A stretch of DNA of 64,000 nt from JAEUNJ01 sp052035955. Its GTDB lineage: Bacteria > Pseudomonadota > Gammaproteobacteria > Burkholderiales > Rhodocyclaceae. Location: NCBI GenBank assembly GCA_052035955.1, contig JBPOHD010000003.1, positions 62,001-126,000 of the forward strand, given 5' to 3'. The notes beneath the pieces were generated by a model. It was not told the DNA's origin. It saw only the letters and a list, made by a program, of their open reading frames with translations, and did not search any database. Position 1 is the first letter of the stretch, and each line of letters begins with the position of its first letter. This document shows positions 8,236-16,876 of this stretch, piece by piece. Both the position numbers and the translations under genes were made by a program.

Positions 8236-11145
8236 TCAGCCGCAGCTGCCCACGGCGCCGCAGGCGGTGCAGAAGTCGCAGCCGTCCTTGCGGATGACGG
8301 TCATGTTGCCGCACTCGGCGCACAGGGAGCCCTGCTGCACCTTCACCTCGCCGCGCTCCCGGGGCGTTTCCAGGATGCCCATCTCGCGGGTCGGGTAGCC
8401 GTTCTCGTCCAGGATGCCCAGCATGGTGTAGCGGTGCATGATGAGGCGGGCGATGTAGGCCACGGTGGAGGGCCAGTTCTGCTGCTTCTGGCTGCCCGGG
8501 ACCCGGGCCATGAAGTCGCCCAGGGGCTCGGCGTAGTTGGTCAGCTTGCGCAGCTTCATGCCGATCCAGGCCGGGTCGAGGACCCGCATGTCCAGGGAGA
8601 TCAGCTTGGTCAGGCCGTCCAGGGCGCGCGGGTAGTTGCCGGAAAGCCAGACGGAATAGGGCCGGGTGACGCCGTCGGGGAGGGTGATCTCCTTCAAGCC
8701 GAGCACGAACTCCTCGTTGGCCGCCGGATTGACGATGTCCACCGTCCAGGAGAGGGTGCCGTCGGTGCCGGTCTTCGGCTCGTCGCGGCTGAACATGGCG
8801 TCCAGCACCGGGGTCGCGCCTTCGCCTTCCAGGGCGCCGAGCTGCTCGCAGCGGTAGCGGATCACCTGGGCCATGGCGGCGACGGCGCCGGGGACGCGCT
8901 TCTTCTCGCCGTTGGGCGGGAAGGGCATGTCGAAGGCTTCCTCGCCGACGGTCTTCGCCAGCACGTCCAGCTTGAGGCGCAGGAAGGCCTTGTCGTTGGC
9001 CCGCATGTCCATGGACAGGGTCTTGGCGACGGCGCCCAGGCCGCGGGGCTGCTCGCTGCCGTTCACCCAGACCTCGAAGGGCACCGGCCGGGTCTGGCCG
9101 CCGGCAAGGGCGGGGGCCCCTTCCATTCCCCCGTTGGTCTGGCCCACGAAGAGGGCATATTCGCCGTGGGGCGTCTCGATCATGTAGGTCCAGGCCGTGT
9201 TGCCGTCGGTGAGCCGCGGCCGGCCGGGCCAGCGCAGGGAGGCCAGCACCGGGGCGGGGAGGGCGCCGATGGAGAGCCGGCGGTTGGCGCTGTCGATGAC
9301 GACGTCCTGGGGTTGCTTCTGCGCTGCCGGCTCGACGGAGAGGACGGAGCCGAGCACGCTGTTGGGCCGGTAGGTGGCCAGGCCCTTGAGGCCGGCCTTC
9401 CAGGCGTCCAGGTAGAGGTCCTCGAAATCCGTGTAGGGGTAGTCGCCAGGCACGTTCACGGTCTTGGAGATGGCCGTGTCGATGCAGGGAGCCACGGCCG
9501 CCACCATGTCCTTGTGGGCTTGGGCGGAGATCTCCAGGGCGGTCACGAAGTAGCCGGGCAGTTGAGACGTGTCGCCGCCCAGGTGCTTGTAGTAGCGCCA
9601 GGCGTAGTCCTCCACCGCGTATTCCTTGAAGGTGCCGTCGGCCATGCGCTTCTTCCGGGTGTAGGTCCAGGAGAAGGGCGGCTCGATGCCGTTGGAGGCA
9701 TTGTCGGCGAAGGCGAGGCTGATGGTGCCCGTCGGCGCGATGGAGAGCAGGTGGGAGTTGCGGATGCCGTGGCGGCGGATCTTCTCCTTGACCTCGGCCG
9801 GCAGGCGGGAGGCGAAGTTGCCGCCCGAGAGGTACATGTCGGCATTGAAGAGCGGGAAGGCGCCCCGCTCCTTGGCCAGTTCGACGGACGCCAGGTAGGC
9901 CCGGTCGCGCATGAATTCCGAGATGCGCGTCGCCATCGCCCGGGCGGTCGGCGTGTCGTACTGCAGGCGCATCATGATGAGTGCATCGCCGAGGCCGGTG
10001 AAGCCAAGGCCGATGCGGCGCTTGGCGGCGGCTTCGGCGGCCTGCTGCTCCAGGGGCCAGTGGGTGGCGTCGAGCACGTTGTCCAGCATGCGGACGGAGG
10101 TGTCGATGACCTTGCCGAAGCCGGCGAAGTCGAACTCGGCCGCTTCGCTGAAAGGCCGGCGCACGAACAGCGTCAGGTTGATGGAACCCAGGCAGCAGCA
10201 GCCGTAGGGCGGCAGGGGCTGCTCGGCACAGGGGTTGGTGGCCTCGATGGTCTCGCAGTAGTAGAGGTTGTTGTCCCGGTTGATGCGGTCGAGGAAGAGG
10301 ATGCCGGGCTCGGCGTGGTCGTAGGTGGAGCGCATGACCTGGTCCCACAGGTCCCGGGCGCGCAGCTTGCGATACACCCAGAGGCCGTCTTCCCGCTGGT
10401 AGGCGCCACCCTTGCGGATGTCGGCCGAGGGCTCGGCCTTGTGCACCAGTTCCACGGCGCCGTCGGACTCGACGGCGCGCATGAACTCGTCCGTGACGCC
10501 GACCGAGATGTTGAAGTTGGTCAGGTCGCCGTTGTCCTTGGCGTGGATGAACTCCTCGATGTCCGGATGATCGCAGCGCAGGACGCCCATCTGGGCGCCC
10601 CGGCGGGAGCCGGCGGATTCCACGGTCTCGCAGGAACGGTCGAAGACGCGCATGTAGGAGACGGGACCGGAGGCGCGGGACTGGGTGCCGCGCACATGGG
10701 CGCCGATGGGTCGGATGCTCGAGAAGTCGTAGCCGACGCCGCCGCCGCGCCGCATGGTCTCGGCGGCCTGGGACAGCGCCGTGTAGATGCCGGGGCGGCC
10801 GTCGACGATTTCAGAGATGGAATCGCCGACCGGTTGCACGAAGCAGTTGATCAGGGTGGCGCAGAGGTCGGTGCCGGCGGCGGAGTTGATGCGGCCGGCG
10901 GGGACGAAACCGTTCTCCTGGGCATCGAGGAAGCGGGCCTCCCAGGTCGGGCGCTTGTCCTCGGTCTCGACGGCCGCCAGGGCCCTGGCAACTCGGGCAC
11001 GGACTTCGCGCACGTCGCGCTCCGTTCCCTTGGCGTATTTCTCCAGCAGGACCTCCCCCGAGATCTCCTGCGGCAACGGCAGGCCCATTTGGCCAAGCTG
11101 TTGATAATTTGTGGATTCCTCGGGGGCGTTGGTTTCAAATGTCAT
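8236..11145 (-). CDS. nrdJ: Adenosylcobalamin-dependent (class II) ribonucleotide reductase
   Basis: A 969-residue enzyme converting ribonucleotides to deoxyribonucleotides. Diagnostic elements are NPCAEQPLPPYGCCCLGSIN, the LLSIAPTGTISL loop, two tandem TSCPD-type domains in the C-terminal third, and a C-terminal zinc-ribbon-like tail with paired CxxC motifs (CAEC, CTAC). It works with or without oxygen provided cobalamin is available. The ATG at 11145 is preferred over the in-frame TTG at 11169. A pair of NrdR-box-like sequences lies about 100-150 bp upstream. No cobalamin riboswitch features are evident. Confidence 0.95.
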   Translation of the reverse strand: MTFETNAPEESTNYQQLGQMGLPLPQEISGEVLLEKYAKGTERDVREVRARVARALAAVETEDKRPTWEARFLDAQENGFVPAGRINSAAGTDLCATLINCFVQPVGDSISEIVDGRPGIYTALSQAAETMRRGGGVGYDFSSIRPIGAHVRGTQSRASGPVSYMRVFDRSCETVESAGSRRGAQMGVLRCDHPDIEEFIHAKDNGDLTNFNISVGVTDEFMRAVESDGAVELVHKAEPSADIRKGGAYQREDGLWVYRKLRARDLWDQVMRSTYDHAEPGILFLDRINRDNNLYYCETIEATNPCAEQPLPPYGCCCLGSINLTLFVRRPFSEAAEFDFAGFGKVIDTSVRMLDNVLDATHWPLEQQAAEAAAKRRIGLGFTGLGDALIMMRLQYDTPTARAMATRISEFMRDRAYLASVELAKERGAFPLFNADMYLSGGNFASRLPAEVKEKIRRHGIRNSHLLSIAPTGTISLAFADNASNGIEPPFSWTYTRKKRMADGTFKEYAVEDYAWRYYKHLGGDTSQLPGYFVTALEISAQAHKDMVAAVAPCIDTAISKTVNVPGDYPYTDFEDLYLDAWKAGLKGLATYRPNSVLGSVLSVEPAAQKQPQDVVIDSANRRLSIGALPAPVLASLRWPGRPRLTDGNTAWTYMIETPHGEYALFVGQTNGGMEGAPALAGGQTRPVPFEVWVNGSEQPRGLGAVAKTLSMDMRANDKAFLRLKLDVLAKTVGEEAFDMPFPPNGEKKRVPGAVAAMAQVIRYRCEQLGALEGEGATPVLDAMFSRDEPKTGTDGTLSWTVDIVNPAANEEFVLGLKEITLPDGVTRPYSVWLSGNYPRALDGLTKLISLDMRVLDPAWIGMKLRKLTNYAEPLGDFMARVPGSQKQQNWPSTVAYIARLIMHRYTMLGILDENGYPTREMGILETPRERGEVKVQQGSLCAECGNMTVIRKDGCDFCTACGAVGSCG

Positions 11146-11245
11146 GGTTTTTTCCAAGGAAGAGGTCAAAACGAGGGGTGGACCTTACCCCCCTTTTTGC
11201 GCCGGCGAAAGAAAAAAATTTGGGCCCTGAAAAAACAGGGACTTA

Positions 11246-11292
11246 CTACTACATATAGGCAACAGCAATCAGCATGCCACTATATTTAGTAG
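11246..11292 (-). promoter_or_regulatory. Candidate pair of NrdR boxes upstream of nrdJ
   Basis: CCACTATATTTAGTAG (11277-11292) matches 12 of 16 positions of the known NrdR consensus ACACTATATATAGTGT. CTACTACATATAGGCA (11246-11261) matches 10 of 16. The two begin exactly 31 bp apart, the three-helical-turn spacing typical of NrdR box pairs. They lie 101-147 bp before the nrdJ ATG. NrdR represses ribonucleotide reductase genes in many bacteria. Confidence 0.65.
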
Positions 11293-11616
11293 GTTGGAAG
11301 CCGATTCGCCAGGAAATACAGGGCGTGGTTTACGCTTCATTTCCGGCTTGCGGAAAGCGAGAAAGATGGCAGGGCGCGCGGGCACCGAAGGAGGGGAGCA
11401 CGGCACCGGAAACAGGGGCTTCCGGCGTAAGGACGAAGGGACCGGAGGCGGAAGGAGAGCGGCGCTTGGCGGCAGGACGAGAGGGGCGGCGAAGGGAGGA
11501 GGGGCGTCCTTCGGCCGAAGGAGGGGAGCATCGGGCGGGGCGGCGGCACTGGCCCTGATCCGCTCCCGACGGCTCTCGGGGCTGGCGCCAGCCGGTCAGG
11601 CTGCAGGTGGGGCAAT

Positions 11617-11642
11617 GAAAAAGGGGGCCGAAGCCCCCTTTC
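11617..11642 (-). terminator. Terminator of the PEP-CTERM gene
   Basis: AAGGGGGC (11621-11628), loop CGAA, GCCCCCTT (11633-11640), with a run of A on the plus strand at 11618-11622 that becomes the T-tract on the minus strand. It is 22 bp past the stop of the PEP-CTERM gene. Confidence 0.9.
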
Positions 11643-11663
11643 CATGCTACGCCAGGGTGTTGC

Positions 11664-12503
11664 TCAGGCGCGGGTGCGGCGACGGGCGACGACGCCCATC
11701 AGGCCGAGGCCGGCCAGGAACATGGCATAGGTCTCGGGCTCGGGCACGGGCGCGAACACCAGGTTGTAGCCCAGCGTGGCGACGCCGCCGGCCTTCAGGG
11801 TGCCGATGTCGTAGGCCAGGTTGATGGACTGGTCACCGAAGCTCGAGTAGCCGGCGGCCTGGCCGTTGGTGTAGGCGGTGATGCCGTCCACGTCGGAGCA
11901 GCAGCTGAAGGGATCGACATAGGCCTTGTACTGGAACGCGCCGGCCGTGGTGTCGTTCATCAGGGTGACGGCGTACTTGCCGGAGGCGGCGCTGACCTTG
12001 GTGCCGGTGCCGTCGCTGGTGATGTCGTTCTGGGTGCCGAAGCCCAGGCCCTGGGGGATGCCCTGGTCGGGGTCGAAGCCGAAGTTCCAGAAGACGCGGC
12101 TCTGGTCTTTGCCGGAGGTGTTGAAGATCTTCACGGAGACGCCGAGGGTGTTGATGGAACCGACGGCGGTGATGGTCTGGACGACGGTGAAGTCCGCGGT
12201 GCCGCTGACCAGGGAGATGGAGGTGCCGATGCCGGTGGCGGTCAGGTTGAGGTCATTCAGGCCGGAGTTCTGGGACTGCCAGTAGGTGTTTCCGTTGGCG
12301 TTCAGGGCGGCCCAGGAGGCCCAGGTGCCGTGATTGACGAATTCGTTGCCGTTGTAGCTCAGGCCCAGACCGGTGGAGCTGGAGAAGACGCCGTTGTCGG
12401 CGATGGTGGCGGAAATCAGGCCGTCGGAAATGACGGTGGGGGCGGCTTGGGCGCCGGTGGCGAAAGCAGCCAGGACAGCCAGGGAGGTCAGTCTCAATTT
12501 CAT
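11664..12503 (-). CDS. PEP-CTERM exported protein
   Basis: A 279-residue protein with a Sec signal peptide (1-20, ending GAQA) and a C-terminal PEP-CTERM signal: PEP at 254-256, a hydrophobic helix, then the basic tail ARRRTRA. Exosortase (EpsH) and related enzymes recognise this signal in exopolysaccharide-producing Gram-negative bacteria, cutting and anchoring the protein. The mature domain is rich in Gly, Ser, Thr and Asn with strand-like segments and an unusual FSCCSD pair of cysteines; I recognise no named domain in it. A good ribosome site (TTGGAG) precedes the ATG. No exosortase gene is in the window. Confidence 0.9.
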   Translation of the reverse strand: MKLRLTSLAVLAAFATGAQAAPTVISDGLISATIADNGVFSSSTGLGLSYNGNEFVNHGTWASWAALNANGNTYWQSQNSGLNDLNLTATGIGTSISLVSGTADFTVVQTITAVGSINTLGVSVKIFNTSGKDQSRVFWNFGFDPDQGIPQGLGFGTQNDITSDGTGTKVSAASGKYAVTLMNDTTAGAFQYKAYVDPFSCCSDVDGITAYTNGQAAGYSSFGDQSINLAYDIGTLKAGGVATLGYNLVFAPVPEPETYAMFLAGLGLMGVVARRRTRA

Positions 12504-12696
12504 GGGTTATCTCCAAGTTACGTTTAATGTTTCCGCCGTTCGGGCCATCACGAACTTCCCGCTCCGACGGACACTTAGTGGGGACAATCGACCGGCCGAA
12601 TTCTCGTCGTACCGCCTCGTCTGTCACCGGCCGGACCTTTGGTTTGCGGTCCAGCCGACGCGTGCAATAGATCACACTTCGCGGGGTCGCCGCAAT

Positions 12697-12732
12697 AGTC
12701 CATTCGGACTAATCCGAACGATATAGTCGGAT
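12697..12732. repeat. Two adjacent short inverted repeats
   Basis: AGTCC-ATTC-GGACT occupies 12697-12710, followed at once by ATCCGA-N9-TCGGAT at 12712-12732. They lie just downstream of the TATAAT on the minus strand, so they fall in the transcribed leader or act as operators for the PEP-CTERM gene. Confidence 0.5.
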
Positions 12733-12744
12733 ATGAATGTTTTT

Positions 12745-12811
12745 CATTATAAAACATGCAACTACGTGATTTTTTGGAAAAGTGACAAAACTGCAAAGTG
12801 ACAAATCTCAC
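12745..12811 (-). promoter_or_regulatory. Activator-type promoter of the PEP-CTERM gene
   Basis: A perfect minus-strand TATAAT (12745-12750) has no good -35 at 17 bp. Upstream is GTGA-N6-TCAC (12798-12811), the core of CRP/Vfr/FNR-superfamily sites, centred about 66 bp from the predicted start of transcription. AAGTGACAAA occurs twice (12779-12788 and 12796-12805). A weak -35 plus an upstream activator site suits an activated promoter. Confidence 0.5.
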
Positions 12812-12857
12812 GATTGCGGGCCTGGTCGGTCGCGCCGGCCGGTCGTTTTTCCTGGAT

Positions 12858-14054
12858 TTATCCCTTCGGCTGGAGGAAGCCGGCGGCGTGCCGGGCGATC
12901 ATCCACTCCTCGTTGGTGGGGATCACCAGGGCGGCCAGGCGGCCGGACGGGAGCGAGATGCGCTGGCAGCCGGCGGCATTGGCCGCGGCGTCGAACTCGA
13001 GACCCAGCCAGGCCGCCCCGAGGCAAACCTTTTCGCGGATCGGCGCCGCGTGCTCTCCGATTCCGCCGGTGAACACCAGGGCGTCCAGGCCCCCGAGGGC
13101 GGCGGCCAGGGAACCGATCTCCCGGCTGATCCGGTAGCAGAAAAGATCCACGGCCTCCCGGGCCTCGGGGGAAGCCGAGGCAAGAAGCTCGCGCATGTCC
13201 TGGGAAAGGCCGGAAACCCCCAGCAGTCCGGACTCCTTGTAGAGCAACCGCGTCAGGGCCTTGGCATCCATGCCCTCGTTGTCCATCAGGTAGAGCAGCA
13301 CGCCCGGGTCCAGGCTGCCGGTGCGGGTTCCCATCATCAGGCCTTCGACGGCCGTGAAGCCCATGGTCGTCGCGATGCTGCGCCGCCGCTCCATCGCGCA
13401 CATCGAGGCGCCGTTTCCCAGGTGGGCCACGATCACCTTGCCGTCCGCCCGCTCGCCCAGGTGTTGCGGCAGCACTTCCGCGACGTACTCGTAGGACAGG
13501 CCATGGAAGCCGTAGCGGCGCACGCCCTGGGCGGTAATCCGACGCGGCAGCGCGAAAAGCTGGGCCAATGCCGGCTGGGTACGGTGGAAGGCGGTGTCGA
13601 AGCAGGCAACCTGGGGTATGCCAGGCAGATGAACGCACAACGCTTCGATCCCGGCCAGGTTGTGGGGTTGGTGCAGCGGCGCCAGCGGGATGAATCCGCG
13701 CAGCACGTCCAGCGTCGCGTCGTCGAGGACGATGGGTTGGGAATAGCGCTCGGCGCCATGCACCACCCGGTGGCCGACGGCGGCGATCGTCCAGCCGGCC
13801 TCGTGGTCATGGAGCCAGCGGACGAGGAAGTCCAGGGCGTCCCGATGCTGGCCGTCGGCGCCGGCGCCCAGGGGCAGGTCGAGGTCGTCGAGGACGGTGC
13901 CTGCCCGATCCCGGGCCTTGAGGTGGGGACGGGCCCCGATGCCATCGATCTGCCCCGTGATCTCGGCCTGTTGCGGGATGGAGGTGCCGGCGGCGAAGAG
14001 GGCGAACTTGATGGAGGAGGACCCCGCGTTCAGGGTCAGGATGGCGTCGCTCAT
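12858..14054 (-). CDS. ackA: Acetate kinase
   Basis: A 398-residue ASKHA-fold kinase that interconverts acetyl phosphate plus ADP and acetate plus ATP. Signatures: N-terminal LNAGSSSIKF, HRVVHG, the GFHGLSYEYV acetokinase motif, HLGNGASMCA, MGTRTGSLDPG, and FTGGIGEH near the C-terminus. It starts 52 bp after the stop of the MaoC-phosphotransacetylase gene and is surely co-transcribed with it. With that partner it would generate ATP from acetyl-CoA (or a related acyl-CoA) under oxygen limitation. Confidence 0.96.
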   Translation of the reverse strand: MSDAILTLNAGSSSIKFALFAAGTSIPQQAEITGQIDGIGARPHLKARDRAGTVLDDLDLPLGAGADGQHRDALDFLVRWLHDHEAGWTIAAVGHRVVHGAERYSQPIVLDDATLDVLRGFIPLAPLHQPHNLAGIEALCVHLPGIPQVACFDTAFHRTQPALAQLFALPRRITAQGVRRYGFHGLSYEYVAEVLPQHLGERADGKVIVAHLGNGASMCAMERRRSIATTMGFTAVEGLMMGTRTGSLDPGVLLYLMDNEGMDAKALTRLLYKESGLLGVSGLSQDMRELLASASPEAREAVDLFCYRISREIGSLAAALGGLDALVFTGGIGEHAAPIREKVCLGAAWLGLEFDAAANAAGCQRISLPSGRLAALVIPTNEEWMIARHAAGFLQPKG

Positions 14055-14106
14055 GCGTTCGAAGGTGTGGCCATTCGGGTTGATCGGACGATGATGGGGA
14101 CCGGGC

Positions 14107-15531
14107 TCAGGCCGCGACGGCCTTCTTCCGCCGGGCGTTGGCCATCACGACCGCGACCGCGGTCGAGGCCGTCCGCGTCTCTGCGGAGTCTGCCCGGCTG
14201 GTCAATACGATGGGCACCCGGGCGCCGAGCACGATGCCGGCGGACAGGGCGTCGGCCAGGTATTCCAGTTGCTTGGCCAGCATGTTGCCCGACTCGATGT
14301 CCGGGACGAGGAGGATGTCGGCCTGGCCCGCCACCGCCGAGGTGATGCCCTTGGTGCGTGCGGCCACCACCGAGATGGCATTGTCGAAGGCGAGCGGTCC
14401 GTCGAGCAGACCGCCGACGATCTGGCCCCGGTCGGCCATCTTGCAGAGGGCCGCCGCATCCAGCGTTGCGCGCATCTTCGGGTTGATGGTCTCGACGGCG
14501 GCGAGGATGGCCACCTTAGGTTCGGGGATGTGGAGCATCAGGGCCAGGTCGATGGCGTTCTGGACGATGTCCACCTTCTCCTCGAGGGTGGGTTCGACGT
14601 TCACCGCCGCGTCGGTGATCATCAGCGGCCGCGGGTAGGTCGGCACGTCCATCAGGAAGGCATGGCTGATCCGTCGCGCCGTACGCAGCCCCCGTTCCTT
14701 GCCGACCACCTCGGCCATCAGTTCGTCGGTATGCAGGGAGCCCTTCATCAGGGCTTCGACCTTGCCTTCCCGGGCCAGGGCCACCGCGACCTCCGCCGCC
14801 GCATGGCTGTGGGGCACGTTGATCAGGGTGCAGCCGTGCAGGTCCAGGCCGTTCTGGTGGGCGATCTGCCGGATCTTCTCCTCGGGGCCCACCAGTACCG
14901 GATCGACCAGGCCCTCGTCGCGGGCCAGCAGGGCGCCCTTCAGCGACTGGAGGTCGCAGGGATGGGCGACGGCAATCGGAATCGAGGTGATGCCCTGGGT
15001 GATCGAGAGGAGGTGCTCGTAGCGGGAGCGGCGGGTTTCGGAGAGCTTGAACTCGGGCAGGATGGCCTTCGGCCGCTTGATCTTCTCGCTTGGCGCCAGC
15101 ACCTCCGCCGTGCCCCCGATGACCCGCTGGCCGTCCTGGTTGGTGCACACGCAGTCGAGGATCAGGTGGTGGTTGTGCTCGAACCGCTTCTGGCAGGTCA
15201 CCGTGACCGTCAGCGTGTCGCCGACGCGCACCTGCTGGGCGAAGTGCAGGGTCTGGCTGACGTAGATGGTCCCCGGTCCCGGGAACTGGGTACCGAGCAC
15301 CGTCGAGATCAGGGCCCCGCCCCACATGCCGTGGGCGATCACCTCGCGCAGCATCGACGAGCGGGCGTACTCGGGGTCCACATGGGCCGGGTTGATATCC
15401 CCCGACATGATCGCGAAGAGCTGGATGTCCTCCGGCCTCAGGGTCCGGACGAGGGTGGCGGTATGGCCGACCTGGATCTCGTCGAAGGTCCGGTTCTCGA
15501 TGAATTCCGGGGTGTCGGAATGGCTGGTCAT
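14107..15531 (-). CDS. MaoC-phosphate acetyl/butyryltransferase fusion protein
   Basis: A 474-residue two-domain protein. Residues 1-150 form a MaoC-like hot-dog hydratase (FAIMSGDINPAHVDPEYA, then the GMWGGALIS loop). Residues about 165-470 form a phosphotransacetylase domain (GPEEKIRQIA, HAAAEVAVALAREGKVEALMKG, ITDAAVNVEP). This bifunctional enoyl-CoA hydratase/phosphate acetyltransferase architecture is common in beta- and alphaproteobacteria and pairs with acetate kinase. Acyl specificity (acetyl, propionyl or butyryl) is not readable. I chose ATG 15531; the upstream extension to 15612 crosses the putative ANR box region. Confidence 0.9.
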   Translation of the reverse strand: MTSHSDTPEFIENRTFDEIQVGHTATLVRTLRPEDIQLFAIMSGDINPAHVDPEYARSSMLREVIAHGMWGGALISTVLGTQFPGPGTIYVSQTLHFAQQVRVGDTLTVTVTCQKRFEHNHHLILDCVCTNQDGQRVIGGTAEVLAPSEKIKRPKAILPEFKLSETRRSRYEHLLSITQGITSIPIAVAHPCDLQSLKGALLARDEGLVDPVLVGPEEKIRQIAHQNGLDLHGCTLINVPHSHAAAEVAVALAREGKVEALMKGSLHTDELMAEVVGKERGLRTARRISHAFLMDVPTYPRPLMITDAAVNVEPTLEEKVDIVQNAIDLALMLHIPEPKVAILAAVETINPKMRATLDAAALCKMADRGQIVGGLLDGPLAFDNAISVVAARTKGITSAVAGQADILLVPDIESGNMLAKQLEYLADALSAGIVLGARVPIVLTSRADSAETRTASTAVAVVMANARRKKAVAA

Positions 15532-15617
15532 GGGCTGGGCATCGTGTCGCTGGATGGCTGATTCTCCGACTTCGCCTGGTGCGGCGCAACAACCGCGCCG
15601 GGATTTTCGCAATATCC

Positions 15618-15631
15618 TTGACCCGGATCAG
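15618..15631. promoter_or_regulatory. FNR/ANR-type box upstream of the maoC-pta/ackA operon
   Basis: TTGAC-CCGG-ATCAG matches 8 of 10 defined positions of the FNR/ANR consensus TTGAT-N4-ATCAA and is symmetrical at the two mismatched ends. It is 87 bp upstream of the maoC-pta ATG and in the gap after the sorbosone-dehydrogenase-like gene. A clear -10 at class II distance is not obvious. Confidence 0.5.
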
Positions 15632-15646
15632 AGGGAGCCCGCGCGG

Positions 15647-16819
15647 TCAAGGCGATCGGCCGCCCATGATAGCCGTCTCCGCCGCCGGTACGGGTTTGCG
15701 GTCTTGGAGCGGTGCGCCGCGCCAGGTGACGCGGTAGATCGCTCCCGCCTGGTCGTCGGAGACGAGCAGCGATCCGTCCGGCAGGACCAACAGGTCGGCC
15801 GGGCGGCCCCAGGCGCTCCCGCCGGCCAGCCAGCCGTCCATGAAGGTTTCGTAGGCGACGGCCCGCCCGTCCTGCAGGCGCACCAGGGAGACCCGGTAGC
15901 CGATCTTGCGCGAGCGGTTCCAGGAGCCGTGCTCGGCGATCAGGACCTGGTTGCGCCAGGCGGGCGGGAACATCCCCCCGTCGTAGAAGCGCATGCCCAG
16001 GGCGCCGGCGTGGGGCAACAGCCGCTGGGCCGGCGGCGTGAATGCGGCGCAGGGCCGGCGGGAGCCGAATTCCGGGTCGGCGACGTCGCCGCCGTGGCAA
16101 TGGGGGTATCCGAAGTGCATGGCCGGCCGGGGAGCCCGGTTCAGCTCGTCGGGCGGGCTGTCGTCCCCCAGCCAGTCGCGGCCGTTGTCGGTGAACCACA
16201 GTTCGCCCGTTTCCGGATGCCAGTCGAAGCCGACGCTGTTGCGGACCCCCCTCGCATGGACGGAGACGGCGCCGCCGTCCGGATCCATCGCCAGGATGTT
16301 CGCATAACGGTCAGGGTCCGGCTCGCAGATGTTGCAGGGTGCGCCGACCGGCACGTAAAGCCGGCCGTCGGGACCGAAGGCGATGAACTTCCAGCCGTGG
16401 TGGGTTTCGGTCGGCAGGCGGTCCGTGACCGTGACGGGGGGCGGCGGACTGTCGAGGCGCGTATCGATGCCGTCGAAGCGCAGGATCCGGCTCACGGCCG
16501 AGACGTAGAGCCTGCCGTCGCGCCAGGCGACGCCCACGGGCAGTTGCAGTCCCTCGGCGATCCTCGCCACCCGGCCGGCCCGGTAGCGGCCGTCGAAACG
16601 GACCGCATGGACCTTGCCGGCGCGCATGGACCCCACGTAAACGATGCCGCCGTCCGGTCCGTGGCCGCCCAGGGCCATCTGGCGCGCGTTCTCCACCCGG
16701 GCCCAGAGCTCGACCGCGAAGCCGGGCGGCGGACGCAGTCGCTCCACGGGCGGGTCCGCCGCATTCGCGAGTCCGGCAAGGGCGGCGGCGAGCAGCAGGA
16801 TGGGCAACAGGCGCGGCAC
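15647..16819 (-). CDS. Secreted sorbosone-dehydrogenase-like PQQ-dependent sugar dehydrogenase
   Basis: A 390-residue beta-propeller protein. Residues 1-20 are a signal peptide ending LANA, so it is periplasmic. The family pattern is seen in RLRPPPGFAVELWA, THHGWKFIAFGPDGRLYVPVGAPCNIC, VRNSVGFDWHPETGELWFTDNGRDWLGDDSPPDELN and AEHGSWNRSRKIGYRV. Relatives use PQQ to oxidise sugars and pass electrons to cytochromes. No PQQ synthesis genes are in the window. It faces the ECF sigma/cytochrome c cluster across a 57-bp gap, and the dihaem cytochrome there could be its electron acceptor, which is inference. Confidence 0.85.
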   Translation of the reverse strand: MPRLLPILLLAAALAGLANAADPPVERLRPPPGFAVELWARVENARQMALGGHGPDGGIVYVGSMRAGKVHAVRFDGRYRAGRVARIAEGLQLPVGVAWRDGRLYVSAVSRILRFDGIDTRLDSPPPPVTVTDRLPTETHHGWKFIAFGPDGRLYVPVGAPCNICEPDPDRYANILAMDPDGGAVSVHARGVRNSVGFDWHPETGELWFTDNGRDWLGDDSPPDELNRAPRPAMHFGYPHCHGGDVADPEFGSRRPCAAFTPPAQRLLPHAGALGMRFYDGGMFPPAWRNQVLIAEHGSWNRSRKIGYRVSLVRLQDGRAVAYETFMDGWLAGGSAWGRPADLLVLPDGSLLVSDDQAGAIYRVTWRGAPLQDRKPVPAAETAIMGGRSP

Positions 16820-16876
16820 GGCAACCCCTTTCCGGTCGGAGCATCGTTGACGATCCTAGCGCGATAAACTCGGCCC

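Larger units (their letters stand above)
11146..11663. other. Intergenic region upstream of nrdJ
   Basis: The first 150 bp hold AT-rich control sequence, including the NrdR-like boxes. From about 11350 to 11560 the plus strand is strongly purine-biased and contains a repeated GAAGGAGGGGAGCA (11392-11405 and 11516-11529). Frames open here have low-complexity, Arg/Gly-rich translations and no ribosome site, so I do not call a gene. The PEP-CTERM terminator closes the region. Confidence 0.5.
12504..12857. other. Promoter region of the PEP-CTERM gene
   Basis: This 354-bp AT-richer stretch holds two inverted repeats (12697-12710 AGTCC/GGACT; 12712-12732 ATCCGA/TCGGAT), a minus-strand TATAAT at 12745-12750, and a CRP/FNR-superfamily-type site at 12798-12811. 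I looked for a sigma-54 element, known for some PEP-CTERM genes, and did not find one. No gene is apparent. Confidence 0.6.

Noticed and set aside
11146..11330. Cobalamin riboswitch before nrdJ
   Set aside because: No B12-box-like sequence or the expected long structured leader was found; the region is too short and AT-rich.
11274..11558. 94-codon frame upstream of nrdJ
   Set aside because: Low-complexity Arg/Glu/Gly translation from a purine-rich tract, no ribosome site.
12504..12857. Sigma-54 promoter for the PEP-CTERM gene
   Set aside because: No TGGCAC-N5-TTGCA-type pair in the correct orientation.
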